Assembly: GCA_028571685.1 (NCBI GenBank)
Contig: CM053141.1
Location: 133,328,833 to 133,392,832 of the forward strand
Source: Heterohyrax brucei
Lineage: Eukaryota > Chordata > Mammalia > Hyracoidea > Procaviidae
Direction of reading: 5' to 3'
Length of the DNA stretch: 64,000 bases
Below, piece by piece: positions 34,846-46,445 of this stretch. The notes under the pieces are model-generated. The model saw nothing but the letters and a program-made list of their open reading frames with translations, did not search any database and had not been told where the DNA came from. Within the stretch, counting starts at the first letter, position 1; each line of letters begins with the position of its first letter. A program made the translations under genes and the position numbers.

Positions 34846-35350
34846 ATTTTAATGACTAAATTAATAAAATTATTTTTAAAGCCAAATAACTTATGAAGAG
34901 TAAAATTTCAAAGTACATTTTTACAGATTCTTTCCCTATTGGTGTATGTATATGTAGTACTATGTAGCTATATGATTTTCTTAAAAATAGATTAAACTTC
35001 ACAATTTTATAGCTTCAATTTTTTCTTAATATCTTAAGGATACCTCTTTAGATATGAAAATATGCTATTACTTGTGGTAGATGTCATTCTATAAATGATC
35101 ATGATTGATTTCCTCAGTCCTTATTGATGAGCATTTAGGATACTTAAATTTTTAATTATTGTAAACAGTAAATGTTCCTTTGGATACTTTTGATTCATTC
35201 CTTAGGAAAATTTCTGAGCTTTGAAAATAAAAAGTTATATGCATTTTGTAAGGCTTCTGAGGAGCTACTGCGGGTTATAATAAAAAAAATTTACCCCTAC
35301 TTGTGTATAGTAGTAGCCACGTATTAAAGAGTTGATGTGTTTTCCCCCAG

Positions 35351-35443
35351 ACAGACAGTGGAACGAGTCACACTGCAGAACCAACTCCAACAACTGCTAG
35401 AAGCCCAGAGGTCAGAGGGCAAATCACTGCCTTCCTCCCCCAG
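35351..35443 (+). CDS. SNCAIP: SNCAIP coding exon (coiled coil)
   Basis: 93 bp, phase 2 in and phase 2 out, projected residues 530-560 plus two bases of Ser561. It encodes QTVERVTLQNQLQQLLEAQR, a leucine-heptad helix that with the previous exon forms the coiled coil, then a Ser/Pro run. In the human protein this coiled coil is the alpha-synuclein contact (family knowledge). The acceptor is TTTTCCCCCAG at 35340-35350; a competing AG four bases inside the exon would break the frame. The donor is CCCCCAG|GTAATA. Confidence 0.95.
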
Positions 35444-36135
35444 GTAATATCAGGAATGTTAGTGTCTGAAGTTCTCAGCTACATCTAATCTCTGAATCTT
35501 CTCGAATTCCTTTTAAGAGGATGGCAGCATAAAGCATTTTGTTCTTATAAAGAGCAGTAAAAGTGATATCAACAGTGTAGTAAGTATTTCAATTCTTTGG
35601 TGAAATGGGAATAAAGATAGAAATTCATACAGTTAATGAAGATGAGATTAAAATTGAGAAAAAATTCTTGCAAATTTGGTGTGTAAGCAGTAAAACGTAG
35701 ACAAATTTAGTAGACATTCCAGTGGCATAAGATATGAGACATGCTACAGTTTGGTTATGGTTGCCACTGTGAAGTATTTGCAAATTGCTTTGAAGAGATA
35801 TTGTGACTATTCTTATTCCAGGAGCCCGGGTGGCACAGTGGTTAAGATCTTGGCTGCTAACATGAAGGTTGGTAGTTTGAAACTACCAGCTACTCCACGG
35901 TAGAAAGATGCGGCAGTCTGTTTCTGTAACGATTTACAGCCTTGGAAACCCTATAGGGTAGTTCTATTCTGTCCACTACAGGGTCTGTATGAGTTGGAAC
36001 CAGTTCAGTGGCAGTGGGATTATTCTTTCTACATTCTTAGTGGTTGGTACATTATCAGTGGTAGTCAAAGCCATGCAGTAACTTGTCATCGAGTAGTTTT
36101 ACAACAGTAGGGAATCATCTCATTCCCTTTTCCAG
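35444..36135 (+). other. SNCAIP: SNCAIP intron (0.7 kb)
   Basis: The shortest intron of the gene here. A full AfroSINE (35820-36022) takes up nearly a third of it and ends 113 bp before the acceptor, upstream of the likely branch-point zone. Confidence 0.93.
35820..36022 (+). repeat. AfroSINE, longer subfamily
   Basis: 'caggagcccgggtggcacag' ... 'tgtaacgatttacagccttg' ... 'ttcagtggcagtgggat'. Same subfamily as 24480-24688 and 39882-40094. Confidence 0.92.
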
Positions 36136-37204
36136 CTCACCGTCCTCACCAACCTCCAGAAACTCCCAGTGGAGACCTCCAGAGGCAGATGATGAATCTA
36201 GAGCCAGAAATAAGCCAGGAGTCCAGGAGGGGATTCGGGTTCTTGGAAGTCTGTCAGCATCCAGCCGAGCTAGGACCAAAGCAAAAGATGAAGACTCTGA
36301 TAAAATCCTACGCCAGTTATTGGGAAAGGAAATCTCAGAGAATGTCTGCACCCAAGAAAAGTTGTCCCTGGAATTCCAGGATGCTCAGGCATCCTCTAGA
36401 AATTCAAAAAAGATTCCTCCAGAGAAGAGGGAACTGAAGTTAGTCAGGCTGCGACAGCTAATGCAGAGATCACTGAGTGAGTCTGACACAGACTCTAATC
36501 ACTCTGAGGACCCTAAGACCACACCTGTGAAAAAGGCTGACAGGCCCCGGCCGCAGCCCATTGTGGAAAATGTGGAGAGCATGGACAGTGCGGAAAGCTT
36601 ACACTTGATGATAAAAAAACATACCTTGGCGTCAGGACGCAGGTTTCCTTTTAGCATCAAGGCATCCAAATCCCTGGATGGCCATAGCCCTTCTCCCACC
36701 TCAGAGAGCAGTGAGCCAGACTTGGAGTCCCAGTATCCAGGCTCCAGCAACACTCCCCCAAACCAGCCTGCTGGAGACTCCACTCAACCGAGCCCTGAAA
36801 GTGCTGCTGCCCAAAAAGTTGCCACAAGTCCCAAGAGTGCCCTCAAATCTCCATCGTCCAAGCGCCGAACATCTCAGAACTTGAAACTCAGAGTTACCTT
36901 TGAGGAGCCTGTGGTGCAGATGGAGCAAACTAGCCTTGAACTTAATGGAGAAAAGGACAGAGACAGAGGCAGGACCCCCCAGCGGACCTCCTCGAGTAGT
37001 GAATCAGGGGACCAGCTGAAAAGGCCTTTTGGAACTTTCAGATCCATCATGGAGACACTAAGTGGCAACCAGAACAATAACAATAACTACCAGGCAGCCA
37101 ACCAGCTAAAGATCTCTACCCCACCCTTGACCTCACTTGGAAAGAAGACAGCAGACACCAAGGGAAATCCAGTGAGCTTGGCTAGCAAAGGAAAGAATAA
37201 GACA
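36136..37204 (+). CDS. SNCAIP: SNCAIP large coding exon (Ser/Pro-rich C-terminal region)
   Basis: 1,069 bp encoding projected residues 561 (last base) to 917. The first base completes AGC (Ser) after TTTTCCAG (36128-36135). Recognisable synphilin-1 stretches are SSRARTKAKDEDSDKILRQL, ELKLVRLRQLMQRSLSESD, ESLHLMIKKHTLASGRRFPF and SKSLDGHSPSPTSESSEPDL, then LRVTFEEPVVQ and a run of five Asn near the end. Overall it is low-complexity, rich in Ser, Pro and Lys/Arg, and probably disordered and phosphorylated, with no catalytic motif. It ends KGKNKT in phase 0 before GTGAGT (37205-37210). Reading through the donor would add 14 codons and stop at 37249, a possible alternative C-terminus. Confidence 0.96.
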
Positions 37205-39313
37205 GTGAGTATTGCTTGGAGACTATCCTTTTCTTCCCCCTTAAATTGATTATACTGCAGTTTCTAGCACTAGACATTGTTGACCAGTGCCATCTTAAGA
37301 TAATTCCCAGAAAACTCCGTAAGAGATGCTAGAAAAACCATACTCACATGTTTCCAATGAGACATGTCATGTTAGAGTATATGTCCATTTTCCTTCCTTT
37401 GGAAAATACTTTAAGAGATAGATCCCAGGAGATGATCTCCTAGCACCTTGATTGACCTGACTATCCTGGTCCTTAGGTGTCAGTGGTTCTATACTGGAAG
37501 GCAATTATATAAGATTAAATTTCCTGGCCGGGTGAGATAAGCCCTTCTTCAGCACTGATTCTGTGGCAGAAAGAGTTTGTTCTCTTCATGTGACTGAAGA
37601 ATTTATTCTTAAGCACAGTTAAAAGACACATAAATAGAAATTCTGTTTCTAAATTCTTAACCAGTTAACTTTGGAATGACCTTCAAAGGAATACATCAGA
37701 GGGACATCCACATAGGCATTTTATACTATAGGCCTCCAAGTGTTGATCAGAAAGCTATAGAAGTCTGGAAGTGTTAGCCAATACAGAAGGAATGGCAGAG
37801 TGTGCCACAAATTGTATTTTATAATTGGATTTATTGGAATACCGTGTCCTGTAATCTGTGGTTTACATGCAGTGAGTAAGAGCTATGAATGTCTTTTTTT
37901 AGGCAATGTTTCCTGCATGCTTTGTATATACCATGCCATCAAAAAACAATGTAGTAGCCAAAATGTGGAACTCTCTCTGTGGAATGAAATGACCCAGAAT
38001 ATGCACTGTACAGTGTAGTTAAATTGCCTAGCAGAGAGTCAGAGCCTGCAATATTTATTATTTGTTGTAAGGTTAAAATCCCATTACTTGAGGTTTAACG
38101 ACTTCTTGAGATACCAAAACCAAGTTTCAGTTAGTGTCTCTCTAATTAACTGAGCACTGATTTTTTTTTTCAATGTACATCAATTTCCACCGTGGATTAT
38201 CCTTGTTATAAAGAATTTAGGCATGCATATTTTTTAGCTAGAAAAGTCATACTTATGCCCCCAAAAGCAGATCTGTTAGGTTAAAGGTGTCAATGCTTAA
38301 ATTTCTTGAATAAAACTTTTCCAAGTATCTTAATGAGTTCTCTCTGTAGTAAAAGAATCTTCATGTGAATGATTCCCCATGCCCATTAAAGTCTATACTA
38401 AGTGCTGTCCTGTCATCTGTCTCCTGCATGCTTTGCATTTTTTGAGACTTGTGCATGTCCTGAGCTTGTTGCATGTTTTCAGATGATGTTTAATTGCACC
38501 TCTGTAGGAGAATCACGGCACCTGCATCAGTCTTTCCTCTAACATGCTGATTGAAGAGCATCTGCTTAACTATGCACGGTACGTAGTGCTTGGGGATCTG
38601 TTGCCAAGCACTGCCATGGCCTTTGCTTGGAATTGCATGTGTTTTTAAATCATAGACCTGTAGCACCTTTGAACAGGGATTGAAATGAAGGAAGAAGAAG
38701 ATTACAACTCTTCCCCCAAATAGCAGCAGGCAGAGACTGTTAACCAGGCCAGAGGAAGGTGGCAAGTGTCCCATTAGAAGGTAGTATCAGAGGGTAGAAG
38801 AATCCACTCTGTTCCCAAACCTGTTGTTTCCTCATTAACTTTGGCTTTTGGTCTTTGTTGTAATGGAATCAAGTACCAAGTATAGAAATTAAATTTTCCG
38901 TGAAGTGTAGAATGAGTGAGGCTCCGATCAGAATCAGAACTTTGAACCAGAGTTGGAGTTATAGTTTGTTGCTGATTGTAGGCTGAAAACTGATATGACC
39001 AACTAGCTGCTGACCTTGAGAGAGGCAAGGTCTGGTCTTTTGGAACTATCTCTAACTTAGCACTATGGACAAGGGTAGCAGTCCAATGAGCTAGTTTTGA
39101 AAATGTTCACTAGACAAATACAAAGTTTCCTAAGACAAAATGAAAAGATCAGCTCTGGAGATCCCCAATAACTGGAATGTATCCTTGAGCAAAGTCCTCC
39201 AGCAATAGAGCTCCCCTCTTCCAGAAATATGCCCAGTTCTTTGATAGTACAGGAAACAGGAAGCAGTAAAAAGAAAGCCACAAAGAAACAGACACTGTCT
39301 CTTGACTGACTTA

Positions 39314-39827
39314 CGAGGTCTGACGATTAAGTCTGAGAACTCGTGCTAGAAAAAGTGCTGCATACCTCATTGCTCAGTGTCACCTGTGGTCACCTCTGAA
39401 GTACTCCCCTTGGGAAGCTATGCACTGACACCAGCAGTTTTGGAACTCTTTTTCTGGAATGCCCATCAGAGCTTTTACTGTATTACCCTTGATGTCCTAA
39501 ATGTCTTCCTTTCAATGTTTTCCTTTACCTTCAGGTAAAGAAAAAAGTCACTGGGAACCAGTTCAGGTGAGTGGGGACTGTGTTGCATTACAGGTATTTG
39601 TTTATAGGCTAAAAACTCCCTCACAGACAATGATACAGTTAAGTTCACAAACTTGCCATCATGCATGATGGCCATTCCAGAAAGAGTGCCGAAATTGCTT
39701 TGAAGGGTGGACTGGGCACTGGCATCGGTGCATAGCTTTCTAAGGGGAGATGACCATAGTGATATTCAGCTGTGAGGTACGTAGTACTTAGAACAATTAA
39801 GTTCATGGACTTAATTATCACACCTCA
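39314..39827 (-). mobile_element. Mariner-derived palindromic element (MITE-like)
   Basis: 514 bp with TA on both sides (39312-39313 and 39828-39829). The left end 'gaggtctgacgattaagtct' pairs with the right end 'taattatcacacctca' in inverted form, followed by long inverted arms. The centre keeps, on the minus strand, a mariner transposase C-terminal remnant with an HSPELVPSDFF variant of the usual HPPYSPDL motif. It shares its internal breakpoints with 21388-21941, so both descend from one rearranged, non-autonomous founder. Confidence 0.85.
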
Positions 39828-39881
39828 TATGTCTGAGGAGTTAAGCCCCTAAAGCTATTTGAAAGGATGCTGTAGCTTTCG

Positions 39882-40094
39882 TAGGAGCCCTGGTGGCACG
39901 GTGGTTAAAGCACTCAGCTGCTAACTGAAGGTTGATGATTTGAACCTACCAGCTGCTCCGTGAGAGAAAAGTGGTGCAGTCTGCTTCTGTAAAGATTTAT
40001 GCAGCCTTGGAAACCCAATGGGGCAATTCTCCTCTGTCTTACAGGAGTGCTATGAATCATAATCAACTTGACAGCAGTGGGTTTGGGTAGCTTT
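39882..40094 (+). repeat. AfroSINE, longer subfamily
   Basis: 'taggagccctggtggcacgg' ... 'tgtaaagatttatgcagcct' ... 'cttgacagcagtgggtttgg'. Very well preserved. Confidence 0.93.
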
Positions 40095-40860
40095 TAAATC
40101 ATTTTTAAAAGCAAAATTATGACATGCCACTTCAGCACTTTTCCAAGTCCTCAAAAGAATGTATGTGGTATGTGTGTATGTGTTGTGGGTATGAGTTTCA
40201 GTTCACACAATACTAGGGTGTAAGACGTGTTACTCTCCTTTTCCCCCGACTAAATCAGATTTAATCTGTTCCATGTCTTTCCTCTGGCTGAGGGCAAATT
40301 AAATCACAGCCATTTTAGGGTTGCTTCTCAGAGCCTCATTAATTCACTACATTGAAGGAAGCACCTTGGAACTCCATTCTTTGCTTGCATCAGAATCTGT
40401 GTTACCTGAAGGCAGACATCTCGGCTGCTTTTGGCCACATTTGGGCAGAAAATTTTGGCTTGTGCTGAGATCCTAATGCCTTGGGTGTAGAACCAGCCAA
40501 GCGTAGAGGTAGTAGGACAGAAGTACTCATGTCCTTCCCAGATCTGGGGACAGGCAAACTTCTGTTACTCCCAACACAGATTTCCCACCCGTACAGTTCT
40601 CTGATCCCATCTTGGGTTGGGTTTATTTTCTGGTGCCTAGAAAATTCTGTTTTTATCCTAAAACAGAAGTTAGTAGAACAGCCTGAGGGAAGGAAGCACA
40701 AAAACTTGGCCCACACTTTGAGAGGGGAAGGAGAATACTCATTTTTTCCTGTAGGAACCAGGAACAAGACAATTAGTATCTCAGTAGATTCTCTCACCAG
40801 AAGTATTTTATTCTGTCATTTTACAAGTAAGGGGACAAAGCTGACCAATTGACTATAATA

Positions 40861-40890
40861 CCAAGCGCCAAGTGCCGTCGAGTGGGATCA
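40861..40890 (-). repeat. AfroSINE tail fragment
   Basis: 'aagcgccaagtgccgtcgag' remnant, the same truncated form as at 7370 and 13773. Confidence 0.5.
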
Positions 40891-41114
40891 ATCTACTATA
40901 ATAGGATTACCAAAATCTGAGTATAAAGTGAGGTTGTTAGGCCTATCTGACCTCTAGATTACATTTTCCTACTCAGCTTAATCCTTCGGAAGCCTCAGTC
41001 TTTGAACCTAACAGATTCACTGGCTTTACACAGTAGTGGTTTGATTGCAGCAATAAACACTTGAGGAGACATATTCAAATAGGCATCCTGACCCTTTCCT
41101 CTCCCGACCTCATA

Positions 41115-41475
41115 AGTTGTTGTTAGTTGCTGGGAAGTCAGCTCTGATTAATGACGACCCCGTGTACAGCAGAACGAGACCTGACGTTTGTCCTGTGCTT
41201 TCTCCACCCTTTGGCGTGCTTGGGTTTGTCACTACAGCCACTGTGTAGAGTGCCGTCCATCCTAGAGGGCTCGTCTTCTAGGAGTATACTGGCCAGTGTT
41301 CAGGTGTGATTCAAAGGGCTCTCACTGGCTGGTTTTCATGAACAGCTCTTTAGGCCTTCCTTTCTAGTCTGTCGTAGCCTGGAAGTACCACTGAAACCTG
41401 TCCACCACGAGCACCCCTGCTGGTGTTTGAAAAACCGATGCCACAACTTCAAGCAGCACAGCAATATGTGAGCCC
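41115..41475 (-). repeat. RTE/AfroSINE-related repeat
   Basis: 'gttgttgttagttgctggga' plus 'gtcagctctgattaatgacg', with 'cctttctagtctgtcgtagc' and 'accactgaaacctgtccacc' shared with 31425-31740. Confidence 0.6.
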
Positions 41476-43487
41476 TTGTGGCTGTGGTACAGCAAAGTGA
41501 CATCTGAGTGACAGACCCGATCCTATAGGTTAACCTATACCATATTAGAATTTTACTTTGGCACGTGTTTCCATTGAACATGGAAACCCTGAGTCTTTTA
41601 CACCAGAGGAGAGAGAGTTTCATGACCAAGCTGTGCTCTGGGGGTTTCTCACATTCACTCATAATTATACAGAGTCACAGAGAACTTGGCCTGGGTGACT
41701 CGTTAAGTAGGGCAAAGATGGATCTTTCTTGTGCTGATAGTGTCCTTGGAGGAATGAAGACTAGATTGGGAATGTGAGCCTAAAAAACACATAATTTAGT
41801 GCCTGCTTCATTCTGTCTGTGGAACCCTACTGCACGAAGGAAAGAAACCTAAGGGTGTATCTATGAGTGATCCCTTCAAATATGAGCCCCCAAACTTGCG
41901 TGAAGACCAAATAGCTCCTCTCAGATAGCAGAGATTTCCCCTGTAACTCTGGAGAGTGGTGGCAGTCCATCTGTTGGCTCGGCTGCAGATGTCACAGCCA
42001 CTCAATGGCCCTGTCAGTATGGCTGAGGGCCACTGAAAAATGGGGTAATGGACACTGGTTCCAGGGGTACGCTGGTGTCTCATTTTAGTTCCCAAGAAAT
42101 TTATTTTTCCTAGTAGAGGAAAAATGGAGCCAATAAATTTAACATTTTAAAGAATGTCAGCTCTGTTAGGAGGGTTCTGTTTGCTATTTATTTTTCTAAA
42201 TTGGTCACAGCTTGATACCAAAGAAGCTAAATTTCTTTTCAATGCCCTTTAAAATTAGATTCAACTCTATTACTGTGAACAGCCTTCCCAGTGTGTTTCA
42301 ACTGCAGAGGATGATTTTGTTTATCAGAAGCAGATTTATCTATATTTTTTCTTGCAAAGAATAAGTTGGTGCAGAGTTATTACAACTCCAAGGGAATGTT
42401 TGCAATTCCTTGTCTTTAAATGCCAATGAAACAGTCATTTCCCACAGTTTAAGTCTGAGATCTGTAACACATGAAAAGAGCCCTGATCCCAGTTACCAAC
42501 AAGCAGAGGGCAGTAACCCCTGGCCGGTACCAGTCTCATTCTCTGTGACCACATGCACCATTGCCCCAGGGTTTGGCATCAGGAGACAGCTAATCCCAGC
42601 GCCAGCATTAAAGTAGACTCCTTAAAAAGGCATTCTCATTAAGCAGTAAACACCATTAATATGGGTTTTAGTGCCAGAGAATTAATCACACTGGGAATTA
42701 TGTATCTGGTAAAAATGTTGGATCTAACATTTTGCATCAATTTCAGGGCACTTTAACAGCCACTTCAGAGAAGTGCTGTGCCCAGTAGGTCAGCATTTAG
42801 AGCCCCTCCATCTACCAGGGCACACAGACACACATTTTCTGTCCTCATTATCAGGACATCATATGAAACAGGAAAATAAGCAAGGTGGAAGACACTGGGA
42901 GTTTAGAGGACAGCCCCTGGCTGAAACCTGCCCAGCATACCCTCAACACCTCCAAACAGCAAGATTCAGGACTGAAAAGTACTGGCAGCAAAGGTGAACA
43001 TGTCCTTGTCACCACTGCACTGTCTGCAAGCATGTAATTGCATTTCAACTTGGCCTTAAGTTTTTGGCCTTTAAAATGTTACTTAAGTTTTAATCTGTAT
43101 ACTTTTTTAAGGATGCTGAAGTGATAACTATCTAATTACTCAGCCGTAAGTGTGTTACCAAGCTATCTGGGTATGTGTTGATATCATATTTCTAGAGTGA
43201 ATCTTACCAACGTGTAACAGTTCAGAAACATTTATTAAAGTGCCAACACTAAAAAGGTACTTAGTAATTGCTGTTTATCACTATAGACGTTAGAGTTTCT
43301 GCTCAAAAACCATACTTTTAAGTTCTAAGCCCTGATCTGAAGTGTGTTTTGTGCAGTAGTGATGCTTCATGAAGGTTCCTGGAAACCCTTTTGGAAAAAC
43401 TGTTGGGTAATTTTGAACCTCAATTGATGTGTCACTTTAAAAATCTAGCCTCAACAGTTTATGTAAAATCCAATATAATTTTTCTAG

Positions 43488-43829
43488 TATCTACAGTCCT
43501 GGGCTAAACAGCAGGAGTTGAAAGGTGTCAGCCAGGTAGCTGGGGTGACTTCCTCTGCTCCAGAAACCCCCCGAGCAGATCTGGCCCTGCTCCCACCCCC
43601 GCTGTCTGCCTGTTTGCCTCAGAGTTCTCTGGTCCTGTCCCTCCTGCTCCCACCTGTGCCTCCCTGGAGCTCAGAGTGCATGCAGAAGGGAGCCCTTGTT
43701 TCCTACTGCAGCTTTGTGCCTGTGTCTTGGGGAGGGGAGGACACTCCAAACTTGAACTGTTTCTCCACTGATGACATAAATTACCTAACAGTTTTTCCTT
43801 CAGCTGACATACTTTGGGCTAATTACTAG
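43488..43829 (+). CDS. SNCAIP: Candidate alternative last exon of SNCAIP
   Basis: A frame of 113 codons plus stop begins directly after the acceptor-like TTTTTCTAG (43479-43487); the TAG of the acceptor is itself the stop that bounds the frame. It is in phase 0, as the donor at 37205 requires. The predicted tail starts YLQSWAKQQELKGVSQ and continues with a Pro/Leu-rich segment (ALLPPPLSACLP, LLLPPVPPW). An AATAAA follows at 43866-43871. Bases 43500-43740 are distinctly GC-richer than the surrounding intron and contain no repeat I recognise. Human SNCAIP has a described variant (synphilin-1A) with an extra exon near the 3' end and a novel C-terminus of roughly 50 residues; whether this is that exon I cannot tell. 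No transcript evidence is available here. Confidence 0.4.
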   Translation, partial: YLQSWAKQQELKGVSQVAGVTSSAPETPRADLALLPPPLSACLPQSSLVLSLLLPPVPPWSSECMQKGALVSYCSFVPVSWGGEDTPNLNCFSTDDINYLTVFPSADILWANY

Positions 43830-43865
43830 TTTTTGCATAGTAGAATTATAAGACAATTATCTACT

Positions 43866-43871
43866 AATAAA
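43866..43871 (+). promoter_or_regulatory. AATAAA polyadenylation-signal-like site
   Basis: AATAAA 37 bases after the stop of the candidate alternative exon. In AT-rich DNA it could occur by chance. Confidence 0.35.
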
Positions 43872-44336
43872 GTAAAATTGCATGTATAGAGAAATTCCCA
43901 TGTTATAGGGAATATTTAAATAATTCATTCCATTATCTAAACACCACTTAGCAAACTTTAGAAAACCTGGCAAAGTTCCCAAGAGTAATGAGAGAAAGAT
44001 TCACAACTGGGGTTTCTTGTCATAAAGCTTTCACACCCATAGGGGAAAGGAGGAAGCAGATTGTGCCACAGAAAGACAATGAAACAAAGCTTAGTACCAG
44101 CATATAATGAGTTAAGACATAGAAAAAGCTGTCCCAAAGCCCTAGAATGTGGAACTCATGGACATCTATGACCTTTCTATTGGAAGGTACAGAGTACAGA
44201 GTACAAACCTGCATTGGAAACGACAACCATCCCACCAGAAGTAATCCTACAGCATGCTACTCATGTTTTAAGGGCAATAAGAAAACAACAAACAGCTACT
44301 CAGGTCTCTCACTTTCCCCACTTGTAGTGGTCTCTA

Positions 44337-44545
44337 AAAAACCCCATTGCATGTGAGTCAATTACAACCTACAGAGACCCTATAGGACAGAGTAAAACCG
44401 ACCTGTAGTGTTTCCCAGGGTATAAGGTTTACTGAAACAGACTACTCCGTCTTTCTCCCTTGGCGTGCTGCCTGGTAGGCTTCGACAACAGATGTGTTGG
44501 TCAGCAGTAGAACACTTAGCCACCGTTTTGACAGGGCTCCTTTTC
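44337..44545 (-). repeat. AfroSINE, longer subfamily, degraded
   Basis: 'agagaccctataggacagag' ... 'ctactccgtctttctccctt' ... 'gtagaacacttagccaccgt'. Partial similarity to the copy at 6095-6262. Confidence 0.75.
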
Positions 44546-44949
44546 ACGACCCCGGTAGGGGTCTACTGTATTAGCCTTATATAAACTGCTGAGGCTATAT
44601 TTTTAAAGTGACATGTCAACTGAGATTCAAAAATACCAAATAGCTTTTCGCAGAGGGTTTCCAGGAGACTTCATGTGGCATCACTACCTCTGCCTCAGCC
44701 GTTTCTTCACTTCCCTTTTTGGCTTTGTACTGAAGACTGCGTTTCAGAGCTGAGCTCATGCTGTTTTTTCTTCTAAGAGCAGTACAGACTTAAAAGCATC
44801 CCGAATGCCACATTCCTGGTTTACCGTTTCATCTGCTTCGACCATGTCTCCATCCCTGAGCTGTGCATCCTGTGGTGCCAAGTGAGGCATGGTCTCCACT
44901 CTGAGTTAGCCAAAAAGCAAAGTTTAAAGGACATAGTCCTTATAAGATT

Positions 44950-45460
44950 GCCTTCACTTCTGACACCGTCTGTTAGTTCTGGGGAGGAGTGTCCAAAACC
45001 ACTCTCAGGTTTGATAATTTACTGGAAAAACTCACAGAACTCATTGAAAGCTGTTATATTCATGACTGTACATAAGGCAACATATCAAGATCCAGTAGAG
45101 GAAGATACATAAAGCAGAGTTTGGGAGAGTTCTCAGTGCAAACTTTATACTGTGGAATCAAGAAGTGTTACCTTAATAGTATCGACATTTGGCTGTACAC
45201 ACAGAGTATTGTCAACCATGGAAGCTCATTTGAGCTTTGCTGTCCAGAATTGTTACTAAGGCTTTATTACATAGGCATGATTGATTAATTGGCCATTTGA
45301 TTGAACTCAGTTTCCATGGATAATAAGATGATAATGTGTGACCCAAAATCCCCATCTTAAATCATCATGATTAACCTTTCTGGCCTCTTTAACCCATATC
45401 CTGGGACTATAACATGTGTCAGGCCCCATCTCAAGATCCAGTGCAGTGAGACTCACCCTA
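44950..45460 (+). mobile_element. Probable ERVL-type LTR, degraded
   Basis: 'ctctcaggtttgataattta', 'aaaactcacagaactcattg' and 'ttaacctttctggcctcttt' resemble an old mammalian ERVL LTR from memory. Orientation and family are uncertain. Confidence 0.4.
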
Positions 45461-45795
45461 AACGAAGATGGTCCTGTTGGGTATGACACAGATTAGCTCC
45501 CAGAATTGGAGGGCAAAGGCCAGACCTCTTGTTGGACAAGGCCAAATCCTTTACTACACAGTCCCTGCCTTCAGAGGCCATCATAAACAAGTGAGAATTT
45601 AAAAAGGACACAATTAAAACATTGGCAAGTGCTCTAAGAGGTACATGAGCTGATATACCTTCATCAAAGCAGTGACCCTCAGTGGCATAGGATAGCAGCA
45701 TTGTCCCCACAGTATCTGGCTTGGTGCCTGTTGTGTAGTTGGAATTTCATAAATATCTGGAGATGGGAGAGGTAGAGAGGAAGAATAGAGAAAAG

Positions 45796-45801
<6 letters not shown>

Positions 45802-45826
<25 letters not shown>
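45802..45826. repeat. (AC)n microsatellite
   Basis: Twelve AC units in a row. Confidence 0.97.
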
Positions 45827-46445
45827 AAGGACTAATCCCTTCATCACATAGAACCAGTGGGAATTCTCTGTATAAATTTAGGCCTTTGATTGTAAGATGC
45901 CTACCTTACAGTGAGTTTTAGTTTGGTTGCTCCCAAGTGCAAGGTTTCGTACTTTGACCAGAATGCCGCTATTCTGTTGATGGGATTTCGGGCTGCATTC
46001 TCAGTAAAGCTCTGGAAGAGATCAGAAAAGTAGCAAAATCTCCCTGCCTTGGGTACCAGTGGAAATATTGAGTATGCCTATAAATTGTTTTAGACTAATC
46101 CAGTAAGTTGCTATCTAATCTTCATGGGCCATGGAAATACGGAATCTATGCCTAAATGAGTCAGCAAGTTAGATTGCTTGAGAAACAATTATTTAAATTT
46201 AAGCCGCTTTTCCTTTCCAATTTCGGTCACTCAGAATGTAATTTCATATTCAAAAATGAAATCAAAGAGTAGCAAATTATCTGAATAATTCATCCCAAAA
46301 TTCCCAAACACTTTTGTTCTGTTGAATGCTGGAAATTCAGGACTAGGTAATTGAGGGGTTCAGAAAGGCTTGAATTCTCTGAATGGTTTTTGGATAAATG
46401 CCTCAGAATAACATTTTACCTGACATGGACAAGTCCCTAAACATG

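Larger units (their letters stand above)
28876..35350 (+). other. SNCAIP: SNCAIP intron (6.5 kb)
   Basis: Holds a tRNA-like-headed composite SINE (28945-29275), AfroSINEs (29824-29988, 30200-30362, 31198-31332, 33676-33828, 34014-34170), an RTE/AfroSINE-related copy (31425-31740), a hAT-like fossil (32690-32885) and two LTRs (33262-34010, 34452-34845). The stretches 29290-29820 and 34850-35350 show nothing recognisable. Confidence 0.9.
37205..43487 (+). other. SNCAIP: SNCAIP last intron, first part
   Basis: Contains a mariner-derived palindrome (39314-39827), an AfroSINE (39882-40094), a short SINE remnant (40861-40890) and an RTE/AfroSINE-related copy (41115-41475). The stretches 37250-39310 and 41480-43480 show no named repeat. 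Confidence 0.85.

Noticed and set aside
36115-37083. Several antisense and shifted frames over the large exon
   Set aside because: Shadows of the real coding frame, caused by its GC-richer, stop-poor sequence.
43528-43749. Antisense 73-codon frame opposite the candidate alternative exon
   Set aside because: It lacks splice sites or a start context that would link it to anything. Its openness follows from the local GC rise, which is also a caution for the sense-strand candidate.
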